Source of the DNA: Thysanoteuthis rhombus
Taxonomy: Eukaryota > Mollusca > Cephalopoda > Oegopsida > Thysanoteuthidae
Reading direction: 5' to 3'
Length of the DNA stretch: 64,000 bases
NCBI GenBank assembly: GCA_963457665.1
Contig: OY735209.1
Location: 3,775,081 to 3,839,080, forward strand
Made by a program: the position numbers and the translations under genes. Below, one piece after another: positions 1-11,039 of this stretch. The notes under the pieces are model-generated. The model was not told the origin of the DNA and made no database searches. It saw only the letters and a program-made list of their open reading frames with translations. Numbering within the stretch: position 1 is the first letter of the stretch; every line of letters starts with the position of its first letter.

Positions 1-560
1 ATTTAACGTTTTGTAGTTAAAGGTGTCGTGTGAGCTGGAATCTGAAGCAAATTTTTCTGGACAGTATTTTTGTGATTTTATTATATTAAACAAGCGTTTC
101 CAGGTCTAGAGCCCAATTCCATCCTTAGTATACGTCTATTAATGCTTGTTGGGGATGAAGTCCTCAACAACATTCACTCTGAACCTGATACGCAAATCAG
201 TCATCGTGCAGCTATCGAAGAACAAAAGTCAAGAATATTTTTCATGTATTACGAGGGGGGGGCTCTTTTCACGAGAAACTGCTGTTATAAACACGACCCC
301 GTTTTCCCATCCGTCGTAAAGAATTGACTGTTAAAAGTAAACATTAATTTTCACGTAAAATGTCAATTACGCTTCCCAAGTTTTCGCATTAAACTCAGAG
401 ATACCAAAACTTTAACATTGCTGTGGAAGACTTCATCGTTCAGGTCGGACAAAGTAATGAAGGTTGCATTGACAAGATCACATACGAAATACAGGACAGA
501 AGAGATATGAACCGGTAAATATTGCAACAGCAAACAGGGTCAAAATCATGAACATGTTTT
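1..560 (+). repeat. Old duplicated flank of the zinc-finger unit (blocks A and B)
   Basis: Positions 1-240 (block A) align by eye, with clear divergence and small gaps, to 10555-10800 in direct orientation and to 12480-12230 in inverted orientation. Positions 270-560 (block B) align to the reverse complement of about 11665-12000. The order A-B here equals the order read on the minus strand from 12480 down to 11660, so this is an older paralogue of the sequence upstream of the zinc-finger exons. The short open frames here are not kept between copies and I see no gene. Beyond about 570 the block is interrupted by an RTE-like LINE. Confidence 0.7.
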
Positions 561-609
561 TCAGAAAGAAACCTAATAGACAATAGACTTTTAGTCCTAA
601 TCACGGATC

Positions 610-1375
610 CCAAAACTAAATCCTGATAGAAAAGTGTGACACCGTCACAGATATTCTGGCCCTAAATCAATTTAATACACGAAGCAAGCACAGAATGATA
701 AGATGCAAATAATCACATAAAAAAGACAAGGGATAATGTTCCACACTGCAACCACGTAGCTTACAAAAAGAGCTTGCTCGTTCGAACAAGCTCGAAATGA
801 GAAACAGATATTGAATTTTAACCCAGTCAGAAAAGAACCTAAACAAACTCAACAACAACATGGTTACTTCAATTAAAGAAAATGCTGACATCTTGAAGAC
901 AAAGAGCAAACAAACCACCATCAATAAATTGTCGAAAGGAACAAAGAATCCCATGGAAAAAAGCATAAATCTTAAGCCACCAACTTCAATAGGAGATTAA
1001 AGCTGCAGAGCTGAATAGAACCATCCAGAAAAGACGAAGGGAAGACAAGAGATACACGACAGCAGTCATCGGAAGCATTCTCAAAAAGTGTGAAATAAAA
1101 AAAGATTTTTGAAAAAAGACTCCATAAATTCCCTGCTGTGCCAAAAGATTCTACAAGACGATTATCCCTCGAAACAAAGAACATGGAACAAGATATACAA
1201 GCCATGAGTAACCAGTTCGAACATTTTCCACAAGTTACTCCGTCGGAGCTTACGAAAGTCAAACAAATAAAGGAAAGGTCCTGGGACCAGATAGCATCAC
1301 CATCAATCTACTCAGAAAAGTCAACATCAGAAAAACTGGCCATTCTATTCAACTTATGCCTAAAACAAAGTCCCA
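610..1375 (+). mobile_element. RTE-like LINE fragment, end of endonuclease to start of RT
   Basis: Broken reading frames on the plus strand read like RTE-clade ORF2. Near 670 is a decayed end of the endonuclease (SKHRMIRCK, compare the family's SDHRxVR motif). A linker follows, with ELNRTI-like and RRREDKRYTTAVI-like residues. Near 1275 is a GPDSITINLLRK-like start of the RT domain. The linker matches residues ELNRTIKKKPKDRRYTTAII encoded on the minus strand near 51100, so the two elements belong to one family. The frame is interrupted several times, so the copy is dead. The fragment stops at about 1375 inside the RT domain and resumes at about 2145 after an inserted zinc-finger piece. Confidence 0.7.
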
Positions 1376-2132
1376 GTGTGTAGTCCAGCGTTCAGATAGC
1401 TATCAAATTTGAAAACTAAAAAGCACAACCACACTGGGAAAAGACCATGTTTGTATGCAGTGTGTGCTTCAGCATTTACAGGTATCAAATTAAGGGGGAA
1501 AAAACGTATACCAACACACCCTGGAGAAGAACATGATAATGCAAGGTGTACGAGTCAGTATTCAGAAACAAATCAACTTTGAATAATCATATGCAGTCAC
1601 TCAATGGAAAGAGGTTACAATCATGTGAAGTATTCGGTTGAGCATTTTCAAAGGAATCAATTATATAAACTCGCTAGCAGACATTTGTAGGTGGAATCTT
1701 ACAGAATTTCAAATGTATTCACATGTCAAATTAAAATATATTGTTGAACATTTGAAGAAAATGCTAATAAAGTGAACAGTACCCATATTTATCCCACATG
1801 TGTGAATCAACTGCTAGGGTTTGTAGGAAGAGTTCATAATAGATGTTGATCATGATTTTCGATGGAATGAGAGGAAAATAGGATGAAAAATTATGAATTT
1901 GAAAAAGTATTGTTACACTTACACACTGGAGATAGGAATAAGTCATATCATTCAGTGTGCTGGTTGCTTGCTTTGACCCTGGGGAAAATGTGTGGAATGT
2001 CATGAAAGACTGAAGATATATCAGTATCAAGACGAAAAGTTGAGTATTTAAAGATTTTGCTCCAATAAAGACATTTGATTTTGAAAATAATAAACTCTTG
2101 TGTCTTGTTCACCTACGCTTCCACTCATAGTT
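1376..2132 (+). pseudogene. 3' fragment of a C2H2 zinc-finger gene inside the RTE LINE
   Basis: Positions 1376-1640 read as decayed fingers with in-frame stops (HNHTGKRPCLYAVCASAF is still visible). Positions about 1780-2130 align closely to the 3' untranslated region of the palindrome zinc-finger copies (14330-14614, and the reverse complement of 8090-8360). Both polyadenylation signals are kept (AATAAA at 2064-2069 and 2089-2094). Homology continues about 40 bases past the second signal and no poly(A) tract follows. The piece sits where RTE ORF2 should continue between ILFNLCLK and LLYKKREN-like residues. It is a non-functional insert; its origin by retroposition or by DNA duplication is open. 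Confidence 0.7.
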
Positions 2133-2139
2133 CTGCAAT

Positions 2140-2650
2140 CACAATGCTATTATATAAAAAGAGAAAACACTGAAGATCAAAACAACTACAGGCTAATAGG
2201 CCTGCTCAACTACATCTATAAACATTTCACCAAAGTGACTGCCAAATGCTAGATGAAGACCAACGACAGGAACAAGCTGTTTCCAGAAGTTACACAATCA
2301 TCAACCATCTCCAATCGGCAACTAAAAGAGAGAGCAGTAGAACGTTGGATACCACTAGTTGTAATAAGTGTTGACTTCAAGAAAACCTTATACTCGTTAG
2401 AAATCCCCAAAGCCAATGATGCTATCGTTCAATAAAATGTCAACCACGTAAATGTGAATTTCACACAAGCTGTTACTAGCTCGCTTGAACTTTTCACAGC
2501 CTGCCTCGGAAGGATCTTCTGAAACAGACTGGGAAAAGTAAAATTTTGAATTGAAAACGCAGAGCAGAACTAAGTAAGCCACTACATCTTCCTAGGATAA
2601 CGAATTCTCGAAAGAATCCGTTGAATGTATGCCTAACGACAGGCGCTGAA
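2140..2650 (+). mobile_element. RTE-like LINE fragment, RT domain (continuation)
   Basis: The plus strand reads KRENTEDQNNYRLIGLLNYIYK followed by broken frames containing IPLVVISVDFKKTLYSLEIP. These correspond to the RTE RT blocks usually seen as DxNNYRPI(S/G)LL and VFVDFKKAFDSI. At least three in-frame stops and a frame change are present. Together with 610-1375 it forms one old RTE copy from which only about ten residues are missing at the insertion point. The 3' limit is vague; a YIFLG-like stretch near 2580 is the last plausible ORF2 residue set. Positions about 2690-2930 show nothing I recognise. Confidence 0.65.
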
Positions 2651-2929
2651 AGGGTGATTTGTCGAAGGATTTGGAGGGGCGCCACATGTAGCAGCCCCCC
2701 CTCTCAAGTTCTGGCGAACATTTTTTTCCTATTGGTTTCTGAGTTAGAGAAAGTAGCTTAGATATCGTTACAGAACTTTTTACATTCCTGATGGAAACCT
2801 TTTCTGAAGAGAAAAAGAAAAACCCCAAAAAACTAATGTCTCTACGAAGGATTATAAATGCATTATATTGCTTTGAAACTGATTGGAATGATCCCCCTAT
2901 ATATACAAATTTCCAAACATTTATTCTAA

Positions 2930-4545
2930 AGTTTATATTGTTTACACAAATAATTCTTACATGAGAATTTCTACAATTTTCGTTCCTGATAAAAAAGAAA
3001 TGATGAAATTAATAAGTTACAATTTTCAGGTGATTTATCAACACTTGCCGTTTTGTTAGAAGTGCGTCGTACACTTTAACATGAAATATACTAATAAGGA
3101 TTTCCAGCTAGTTGAAATTATATTATTCAGAATTATCAGAACTGCTCTAAGGGCACTGGAAGCTGACACAAAGCTTGATAAAAACTAGCAATCGCAGTCT
3201 TTAATTGAATAACCGTAGCATCATGTAAAAAAGATTCTATCGAAGAATGAATTTGGTCTAATTATGATGTCACGGGAAAACATCTAGGTTGGGGGTCTTT
3301 CTAAAAGAATAAATAAAGCACATTTCTAGAAGGAGTCCAGTGAAACACTGATACCAATTTCAAAGCACTGAAGGGCACGAATACATGCATGCATTGAGAA
3401 AAAATAGATAAAACTTTCTGCCCTCTTTGATGGCTACGTAAAATTCGAAGGTGTATGAAAACTAAGCTCTTAATCAGCTATTTAATTACAGTAATATTTA
3501 TATCTTGCATTGCTAAAGACACTATGTTTTCTTCATTATGATATGTTCCCTTTTGCATAAAATACAAATTGAAACATAAAATGATGTAGATGTTTTGGGG
3601 GCTGAGACAGAGACATTCTTTTCTTTATAAATTCACAGAGCGCTTTGAAGATATATTTTAAACCCGCCCGAGTGAAATAATTAAAGCATAAAACTGGTTT
3701 TTCCTTAGTGAAAAATTGCTTCTACTATTACAGGCAAGATGTTCGATGATCCAGGTTTCGATTTAATATCTGCGATATTGTGTTAGAAATGATATTCTCT
3801 TTAATTACGTGGATTCAGGATTAATTTGCAAAAGAACCGTAACTACAAAAACAGTGAAGTCCTGCCAATTAAAGATGAAAAAAAAAAAAACTATTTTTCC
3901 CCTCAGGGAAATCCTTACTTTTGTAAAAAGTTGATTTAGCAAGGCTTCTAAAGAGGATCTATTCACAATTTGTTATATCCTATACTGGAACCTTAGTTTT
4001 CGTCATTCTTACGGCTTATGTAAAATTTCTGATCTCAAAGAATTCATTTAATGAATTCTCTCATGTCCTTATTTTATGTATTGTTATATATATATATATA
4101 TATATATATACGACAGTGATCGGACTTCATTAAAAATCCTTCGTAGAAAATATGCGTAGACAGATGAGATGTAATTTACTAGTTGTATATTACTGTAATG
4201 AAAGAAATTATTCACTTGATATTAACAATAAGTAATGGAAATGAAAATTACTGGAGAGTCTCTCACGGCAGCATATCAAAGTTCTGTCGTTGACAGCTAC
4301 TGAAGTAGGTGCAAATGATTATGTTACGTCTGTTATTCATTTTTACGGATGGACTATCGTATTTGTTGTAAGAGATGGAATTAAAATTGAAATGTAATGT
4401 TTTCACAAGTTCCTCAAAAGTAAAGACTTAACAAGTTTTTCAACCAAGAAAAAAAATTACCTGTGTTAAATCGATGCAAATCAAATTTTTGCAATTCTGT
4501 CCAGCAAACGAAGATAAAGTTTGAATTCTCAGAGATGTGATTGTG
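2930..4545 (+). repeat. Old duplicated flank of the zinc-finger unit (block C)
   Basis: Segments around 2940-2970, 3640-3720 and 3840-4545 align, with divergence, to the reverse complement of 11040-11660. About 700 bases near 2970-3640 are present only here. A (TA)n microsatellite lies at about 4085-4112. No coding frame is supported: the open frames are short, AT-rich and not shared with the paralogue. The distal edge at about 4545 is where both paralogues join a Tx1-like LINE 3' end. Confidence 0.6.
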
Positions 4546-4569
4546 GTTGCTTTTTGGCAGTAGTCGAAC

Positions 4570-5225
4570 TTCCTTCAAGATGCGAAATACATTTACCACA
4601 ATACAAGTGTTTTTCTAATAAAATCCTACTTAATCTCATATTTACAATTTCTTGGGGGCAGAGGAAGAAGAGAAATGATATTCATGCACATTTCAAAAAT
4701 GAATCTCAATTAATGATATATGTCTACAAAAATTGTTATATGTGATCTCCACAATTGTCGAACATGGAAGAACAGTTGGTTAAAAGGGCGAAGAATGTGG
4801 GAAAAAAGATTTTCGAAATTTCTCACATCCTCCAGAGAACTTTACCTTCTGTCATCAAGTCAGAAGGAAGGAATGAACAAAAAAAAAAAAGGGGGAGAGG
4901 AATAAAAAAAAATGGAGGGACCTCAGCTTGGGCTGGGCTTACAAGTCTTTTCTGATCTCCAAAATTCTTTCAATCAACCAATGACTTCAAGGAGTCACTA
5001 TAGATCAACACCTCTCACGTGACACAGCCGTGGAACTTTCATCCACATCTCGTTGTTGAGCCTTCCCCTCCAGACCTGAATCTTTACTTCAAGTGGATTC
5101 TTTATGTAGGGGACCAGTTGTACTGGAGTGAAATGCTCGCTTTTGTGGAATCCCTTTTGATATGTCGTCCATACCATGACACTTAGAATGCCAAGTAAGG
5201 ACATGATCACATGATGTTACCTCCT
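4570..5225 (-). mobile_element. Tx1-like LINE, 5'-truncated old 3' fragment
   Basis: On the minus strand 5210-4998 encodes a degraded ORF2 C-terminus (VMVWTTYQKGFHKSEHFTP...LEVKIQVWRGRL...VPRLCHVRG) that aligns to the last 70 residues of the LINE at 18060-18285. The following 3' untranslated region (4990 down to about 4570) shares the tract around GATGACAGAAGGTAAAGTT and later blocks with 18470-18760. Divergence is much higher than between the copies at 15480-20575, so this is an older insertion. It begins abruptly near 5225, as expected for 5' truncation during target-primed reverse transcription. It is not functional. Confidence 0.75.
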
Positions 5226-6530
5226 TTTCACTTAATTTCTTCCTTATATACACCTCCACGAGTTTTCAGAGCCATTACTGCAGATGTGACGTTAATGGGC
5301 CTATTTCATTTCGAGGCCAGGATTACCAGAGAGTCTCCAACTATCTAGTCCAAAATAGTCAAACTAAAAGAAATAATCCTCTAATCATGTAAATTGCAGC
5401 CGAAGGCATTGATTTAAACTGGTACTAATAAAAATGTTCTATAGCTTTCGAGGGTGTATTTGGTAACTAACTAGGGCACCCCTCCCGTACAACAATAGAG
5501 AAAAATGGAGAAAATATAAAATTTTAAAGGAACTAGCTATCAAAAAGGGTTAAAGTCAGATTGTTAAAGTATTTGAATGATAAGACTGTTTTATAGATTC
5601 AACTGAGAAAATACAAATTGAAAACAAATTGTAACCTCTTTAAGATACTTGAATCAATCTAAGATTACAGATGGAAAGTTGTTGAACGTTGCCAACTTCT
5701 TCAGCATTTGCTGAATGAAAAAAAAAACATCATTGACCGAAACAAAAGAAAAAAAAAGACTTACTGAAAATATAGTATATTAAAATATAATATGATCATG
5801 TCTTTGTTTTTCAGGGTTGACTGTTTATGTTCATGTGTTTCAGTGTTCAATATAGAAGACAATATTTGAGTTGGTGTAAACATTTATTCATTTTGAAATT
5901 ATTTCCCATCACTCACTTTATCATAATTCAAGAATGAAAGTGTTTATCCATTTTTACATATGTATTGTCAAAGTGCAAACCAAACAGCGTACATAAAATA
6001 TTTTTCCATAAATCTTATTCGAAATTGAAATGTAATTTTTCAGTTGAAAAAATGAAACATTCTGAGACAGAAAACAAATTATATTTTGAGATGTAAGCAT
6101 TTATAATCTGAAATGTCTGGTTTTTCAAAGTTCCATGTTCAAATGTCAAAATAACTAACTATTTTCAATGGAAATATAAGTATTGAAGAAGCGTGCAAAT
6201 AAGAAATGACAAGACATTATTAAACTCCAAACGATCTACTTCTTTTACAATTCACGTATGAAAATTCTTTCCTGTCACACCCAGCACAAGAAATTATAGG
6301 ACTGAAATTCAATGAAATTTAAAGCCTGAATACCAGTTTGAATTTCCAACATTTCTTTTTATTTAATAAAAGAGACAGATATAGAGCATTCTCATGAAGC
6401 TATTGGTATTAGCCTGGTCACTGTATCTCTTTTCAATACTTCAATTAAAACTGTCACCTTCAACACTGTATCCGGCAGGAGGGACAGGAGATTCCATCAG
6501 GTTTTAAGACGTGGGAAAGTCAATCTGTCT
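5226..6530. other. AT-rich intergenic sequence, no gene seen
   Basis: No open frame of note, no repeat family and no splice-bounded exon is recognisable. Poly(A) and poly(T) runs occur at several places. The stretch separates the old LINE fragment from the left palindrome arm. Confidence 0.5.
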
Positions 6531-6610
6531 CCTGAAAGTATTTACGGTTACACTTCACGGTGTCGTCGAGTGCTGTCCCTCCGATCTGCCTTATATGCTT
6601 ACTTGAAGAG

Positions 6611-7430
6611 TTTAACCTTAAGAATCAAAGTATTTGTTATCACAACTTGATGAAAAATATATTTGTGTGGAGGAAATTCTCGATTGTCTAGCTGTAATTA
6701 TAATGAATATGCATTGTTTCTAAGGAGAGAAAGTCCAATTGAACTTTCTATGAATGTTTGGAAATGTATGTTTTTTTCCATTCAGCAATCTCATTTGACT
6801 TTCTTTCTTCCAGCTGTCGAGAGGATACAGATCCAGAAATGATGTCAAAGGGATGATATCTATCTGATGCTCATAAAGACTGCATAGACTGTTCGAATTA
6901 CAAAAGTATGAAAATGGTATCTGAAGCTGAACGACTAATACTTAAGACTTTTATTCCCCAAACATCAACTTAACAAATCAAAAGCCACATCCATCCTTAA
7001 GTAGTGGAAATCGAGATAAAATATCACGTAACTACAAATCCAAACAGTCACCGGATCCAGAAAGCACTTCTCACGTACATCTGATCCTACCTGGAACAAG
7101 CTATAAAAAGCCAGCCTCTTCTCCAAACAGAGTCAAATCAAATCTAAGAAAAGATTTCGGACATCGGATGTTTGAGTGTAAATTTTTAAGCTAAATGATA
7201 AACCACAGTAGGACTCGATAGGTTGATTAGTTATTTGTAGTTCAGACTTCCTGCAATACGTTTTATTACATTTTGGGAAAGAGCATTTAAAAGTGGAAAG
7301 GATAGTTTTCATAAGGAAATACTTCATTAATCGATGGCAGAGAATGAAATATATTTTTATACAGCAGATGAAAATAGTACGATATGAAATTTGTGTATCT
7401 CAATTTTTAACAGATGCAATGTTGGGAAAA
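6611..7430. other. Segment present only in the left palindrome arm
   Basis: The right arm runs directly from the counterpart of 7437 to the counterpart of 6605 around 15246-15252, so this piece was inserted here or deleted there. I recognise no mobile element, gene or terminal repeat in it. A 64-codon open frame at 7133-7327 on the minus strand has no recognisable domain. Confidence 0.55.
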
Positions 7431-8089
7431 CTTAAGATTTTACTTTGAAAGCCTGGCAATAAGTGAATTTCAGATTCAGCTAGTTCGTCGGAACTAAACA
7501 TCCCTTAAACTAAAACAATGAACATTGGAATAGAAAAATACGACAAATGACATCTAAAATCTGATGCACAAAGGAACTGATCAGACTGTTGGAATAGATC
7601 AAACTTATTAAAATGGTTGCTAGCATATCTGATGCACTAAAAAAACTGAGTAGACTTGAAATATCTGAAGCACGAAGAGACTAAAGGAACCATTTAAAGA
7701 GAAAACAGTATCAATGAATTCATTGTGAAAGCAGTTGAATTTGTTCAAAGATGGATATTACTGGAGGAAGTAACCGTGGTTTATTGAACATCATTAAAGT
7801 TTATCAATTAATCTGCCACATTCCTTCCGATCAAAAGTTCTCAATGTTTGTCTTGCTGGTTACTGAACAAATTTAATACAATTGTAATCCATTTGGATGA
7901 AAAAAAAACCAAGATTTGATTGATCACCGTTGGCTAAGCGAGCGCCTGGGACTTTTCGTTATATCACTTGTGTTAAAGGTTTAAAACAAGAAGTTTACGT
8001 CAGCAGTGTTTTACACCAGGATATTCAATGCAAGGCTTTCTGTTTATAATCTGTAAATGGATGAACCGTCTCTTGCAGAACTATGCGTG

Positions 8090-8700
8090 GAAGCGTAGGT
8101 GAACAAGACACGGGAGTTTATTAAATTCAAATTAAATCCCTTTATTGGAGCAAAATCTTTAAATACTCAACTTTTCGTCTTGACACTGATATATCTTCAG
8201 TCTTTTATGACATTCCACATATTTTCCCAGGGGTCAAAGCAAGCAACCAGCACACTGAATGATATGACTTATTCCTATCTCCAGAGTGTGAGTGTGACAA
8301 TTCTATTTCAAATTCATAATCTTCCTCCCACTCAATTGGAGGTCATCATGGACATCTATTATGAATTCTTTCTGAAAACTGCTGCAAATTTTTCACACAT
8401 GTTAGAAGACTTTTGGAGCTGTTTCCTGTATTTGCAAGTTTTGTATAATGTATCAGTACTGAAATAAATATTTCAACTTGGAATTTGAATGCATCCAAAA
8501 TTCTAAAACTCCACATGAAAGAATTTGCATGTGAGCTTGTGGAATTGATCCCCGTGAAAATGTTAGACCGTACATTTCACATGATTACGGGTTCTCCTGA
8601 GTGTGTGTTTGCATATGAGCCTCTAAATCTGAATCCTTTGCAAATGCTGAACCACACACTTCACATGAATGTAATTGCTCTTTAGTATGTGTCTGCATAT
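8090..8700 (-). other. 3' untranslated region and poly(A) signals of the left zinc-finger copy
   Basis: Reading the minus strand, this follows the finger exon. It contains two polyadenylation signals, AATAAA at 8146-8141 and 8122-8117. It is nearly identical to 14105-14590 on the other arm and more distantly related to 1780-2130. The plus strand is open from 8099 to 8467 (122 codons), antisense to the gene, and the same frame is open in the right arm. No domain is recognisable in that antisense frame. Confidence 0.55.
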
Positions 8701-8706
8701 GTGTAT

Positions 8707-9914
8707 TCAAAGTTGATTTTTGTCTGAACACCGATTTGCACACCTTGCATGAATATGGTTTTTTCCCGTATGCCTCTCGAGGTGATTTTTCAAAGTCGAA
8801 ATCCGTCTAAATGCAGAACTGCACACTTCACAGGAATATGGTTTCTCTCCAGTATGAATTCGTATATGTTTGTCCAAATTAGCTTTCCGTGAAAAAGAAG
8901 TGTCACACACTTCACAAGAATAAGGCTTCTCTCCAGTGTGTATTCTCATATGCACTCTTAAATTGGTCTTCCGAGAAAAGGAAGAATCACATACTTCACA
9001 AGAATAAGGCTTCTCCCCCGAATGTGTTTTCATATGCACAACCAAGTTTGACTTCCGATAAAAGGAAGAGCTACACACATCGCATGAATATGCTTTTTCT
9101 CCAGTGTGTATCTGCATGTGGGTTTTCCAAGCCGATAATTGCTTAAATGCTGAACCACACACTGCACATGGATATGGTTCCTCTCCGTTGTGTATCCGCA
9201 TGTGTCGTTTTAAATTTGATATATATCTGAATACTGAACCGCACACTTCACAGGAATATGGTTTCTCTCCAGTGTGTATCCGCATGTGAATTTGCAAAGC
9301 TGATATCTGCTTAAATGCTGAACCACACACTTCACAAAAATATGGTTTCTCTCCAGTGTGTGTTAGCATGTGTCTCTTCAATTTTGACATACGTACAAAT
9401 GATGAACTACACACTGTGCACGAATGTAGACTTTTTCCAGTGTGGGTTTGCATGTGAAATCTCAAAGCTGACACCTGTGCAAATACTGTACCACACACAT
9501 CACATGAGTATATTTTTCCTTATTTGTGTGTCTGCATGTGAGTTTTTAAAGTTGTTATCTGTTTGAATGCTGAGCCACACACTTCACATGAATGAGATTC
9601 ATCTCCAGTATTTTTATGCATTGTAGGTTCTTTATGTGATTTCAATTTGAATACTGCACAACACTTTACAGGAATAATTTTCTCTTAGGTAACCGTGCGT
9701 CTGTGTCCTAACAACTATCTATGTAAATCCTGGACCACAATAATCACAGCAATATGATCCCGCTGGAAGGAGTATTTGCATACATGTTTCCGAATTTCTC
9801 AAAATTTCAAGCCCCTTTCTTGATTACGTTTTTCCGAATTCAAGATTGAATTGAGAATCAGTTTTTCATACAAACAACCAGAGACGTGCTGATGTTTTCC
9901 ACCGGTTGAAATCC
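8707..9914 (-). pseudogene. C2H2 zinc-finger exon, left arm (nine good fingers, decayed ends)
   Basis: The exon begins after a strong acceptor (polypyrimidine tract plus CAG at 9917-9915). From about 9500 to 8760 it encodes nine consecutive C-x2-C-x12-H-x3-H fingers with [11 protein letters not shown]-type linkers at 28-residue spacing. Linkers of this kind are typical of DNA-binding transcription factors, so a sequence-specific nuclear role would be expected of an intact relative. Upstream in the exon are degenerate fingers and an in-frame stop immediately after a QTHK motif, also present in the right arm. After finger nine a one-base deletion relative to the right arm (GGAAAAAACC against GGAGAAAAACC) shifts the frame, so the last two fingers are read out of frame. 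There is no good start codon in the long frame; upstream coding exons are not visible. It could still make a short finger protein by alternative splicing, but a pseudogene is more likely. Confidence 0.65.
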
Positions 9915-10959
9915 CTGAAAAAAAGGAATTTTATTATGAAATATCATAAAACTCATTATCAGCAATAGGGAAGATATAACAATCCAGTTTGTGTTGCAAT
10001 GAATTCCTGCATACCTTGATATATTTTGCAAATTTCATGTCCATACAATATATGCTAAAATATATTAAAAAATTAATATCATGATCCCCTAATAATTTGC
10101 ATAGCGTGAAAAAATTTTAATGTTATATAATTTTGAAGAGAACAGCAAAGAATACGTAGAAATGATTTTGCTGGAACATTTTGTAGAGTATGAAAAGTGT
10201 ATTTTATTTTTAAAAAAGTAATTTCTTACAATCGAACAATCAACAACATAAGAGAACTGATCTCCAAAGAAAAAGTAGTATGACTAAAAGAAACTGCTTG
10301 TAACTAAACACGTAAAAGAGTTGTTGCAGAAGAGAGAGAGAGACCAGTGTAAAAATGAAATATCTAAAATGGTTTGACTGATTTGAGGAGAAAAGCTACA
10401 TTCCTTTATAGGAGAATCAATATGAAATGAATCTTTCAGAAAGTATCCATTCTCGTATTTTTCAGAGAAAATACCTTTTAGAAATTCTAAAAATTCAACA
10501 TCTGATAAATGTCAAGTGTTAGTGTAACGCTTAGCATCGATATTGTTACTAAAATTTAATGTTTAGTCATTAAAGATGTCGTATGGGCATTCTTATAAGC
10601 TGGGAACTGAAGGAAATTCTTTCAGCCAGTATTTTTGTGATTTTGATCTATTAGACAAGTTATTTCGGGACAAGAGTCCCTGCCCTGCTTGGGATCTATC
10701 TGATAATGCTTGGTTCAACTGAGGGGGGGGGGACAGCAACGTTCCCTCTCAGCCTGATATGCAAATCAATGGGCAAGGGAACAAAATCATCCATCGTATA
10801 GGGAATTGAAAAACAATTATTTCAAACTGGAAATTTCCTAAATATTTAAATTCAAATAAATGCAATCCGTTAACGCTATTCAATAAGTCAAAATTTGTTC
10901 AATAACACAAGTTTAAAGGAAAAAATTAATAACATTATATTATATTAATTTTTATATTA

Positions 10960-11037
10960 GGAATATAGTGGACCAGTCCTTATACCCCATTCCCCCCTCC
11001 GACTACATGTCATATTTCTCTATTTTTTCAGAGAATA
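10960..11037 (+). mobile_element. Tx1-like LINE 3' tail remnant at the palindrome junction
   Basis: About 78 bases match the last bases of the LINE at 18860-18941, including GACCAGTCCTTATACCCCA, the CGACT...CATGTCATATTTCTCT block and the closing AGAATAAATAAT. Only the tail is left. It adjoins the inner edge of the left palindrome arm on one side and block C' on the other. The older paralogous unit has a Tx1-like LINE (4570-5225) at the same edge of block C and in the same relative orientation. This tail may therefore be what remains of that ancestral insertion after the inverted duplication cut through it. Confidence 0.75.
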
Positions 11038-11039
11038 AA

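Larger units (their letters stand above)
6535..10926 (+). repeat. Left arm of a large zinc-finger palindrome
   Basis: This arm is the inverted copy of about 12100-15310. Near the centre the mirrored positions sum to about 23024; beyond the finger array they sum to about 22688 because the left arm holds 336 more bases (four fingers). By-eye identity is very high, with few mismatches per 100 bases in the inner 3 kb, and falls to about 90% in the outermost 60 bases (6541-6605 against 15247-15300). About 820 bases (6611-7430) are present only in this arm. The arm carries a zinc-finger exon on the minus strand, its intron and its 3' region. Confidence 0.85.

Noticed and set aside
8889-9566. Plus-strand frames over the left zinc-finger exon
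   Set aside because: They are antisense shadows. The 84-base periodicity comes from the fingers on the minus strand.
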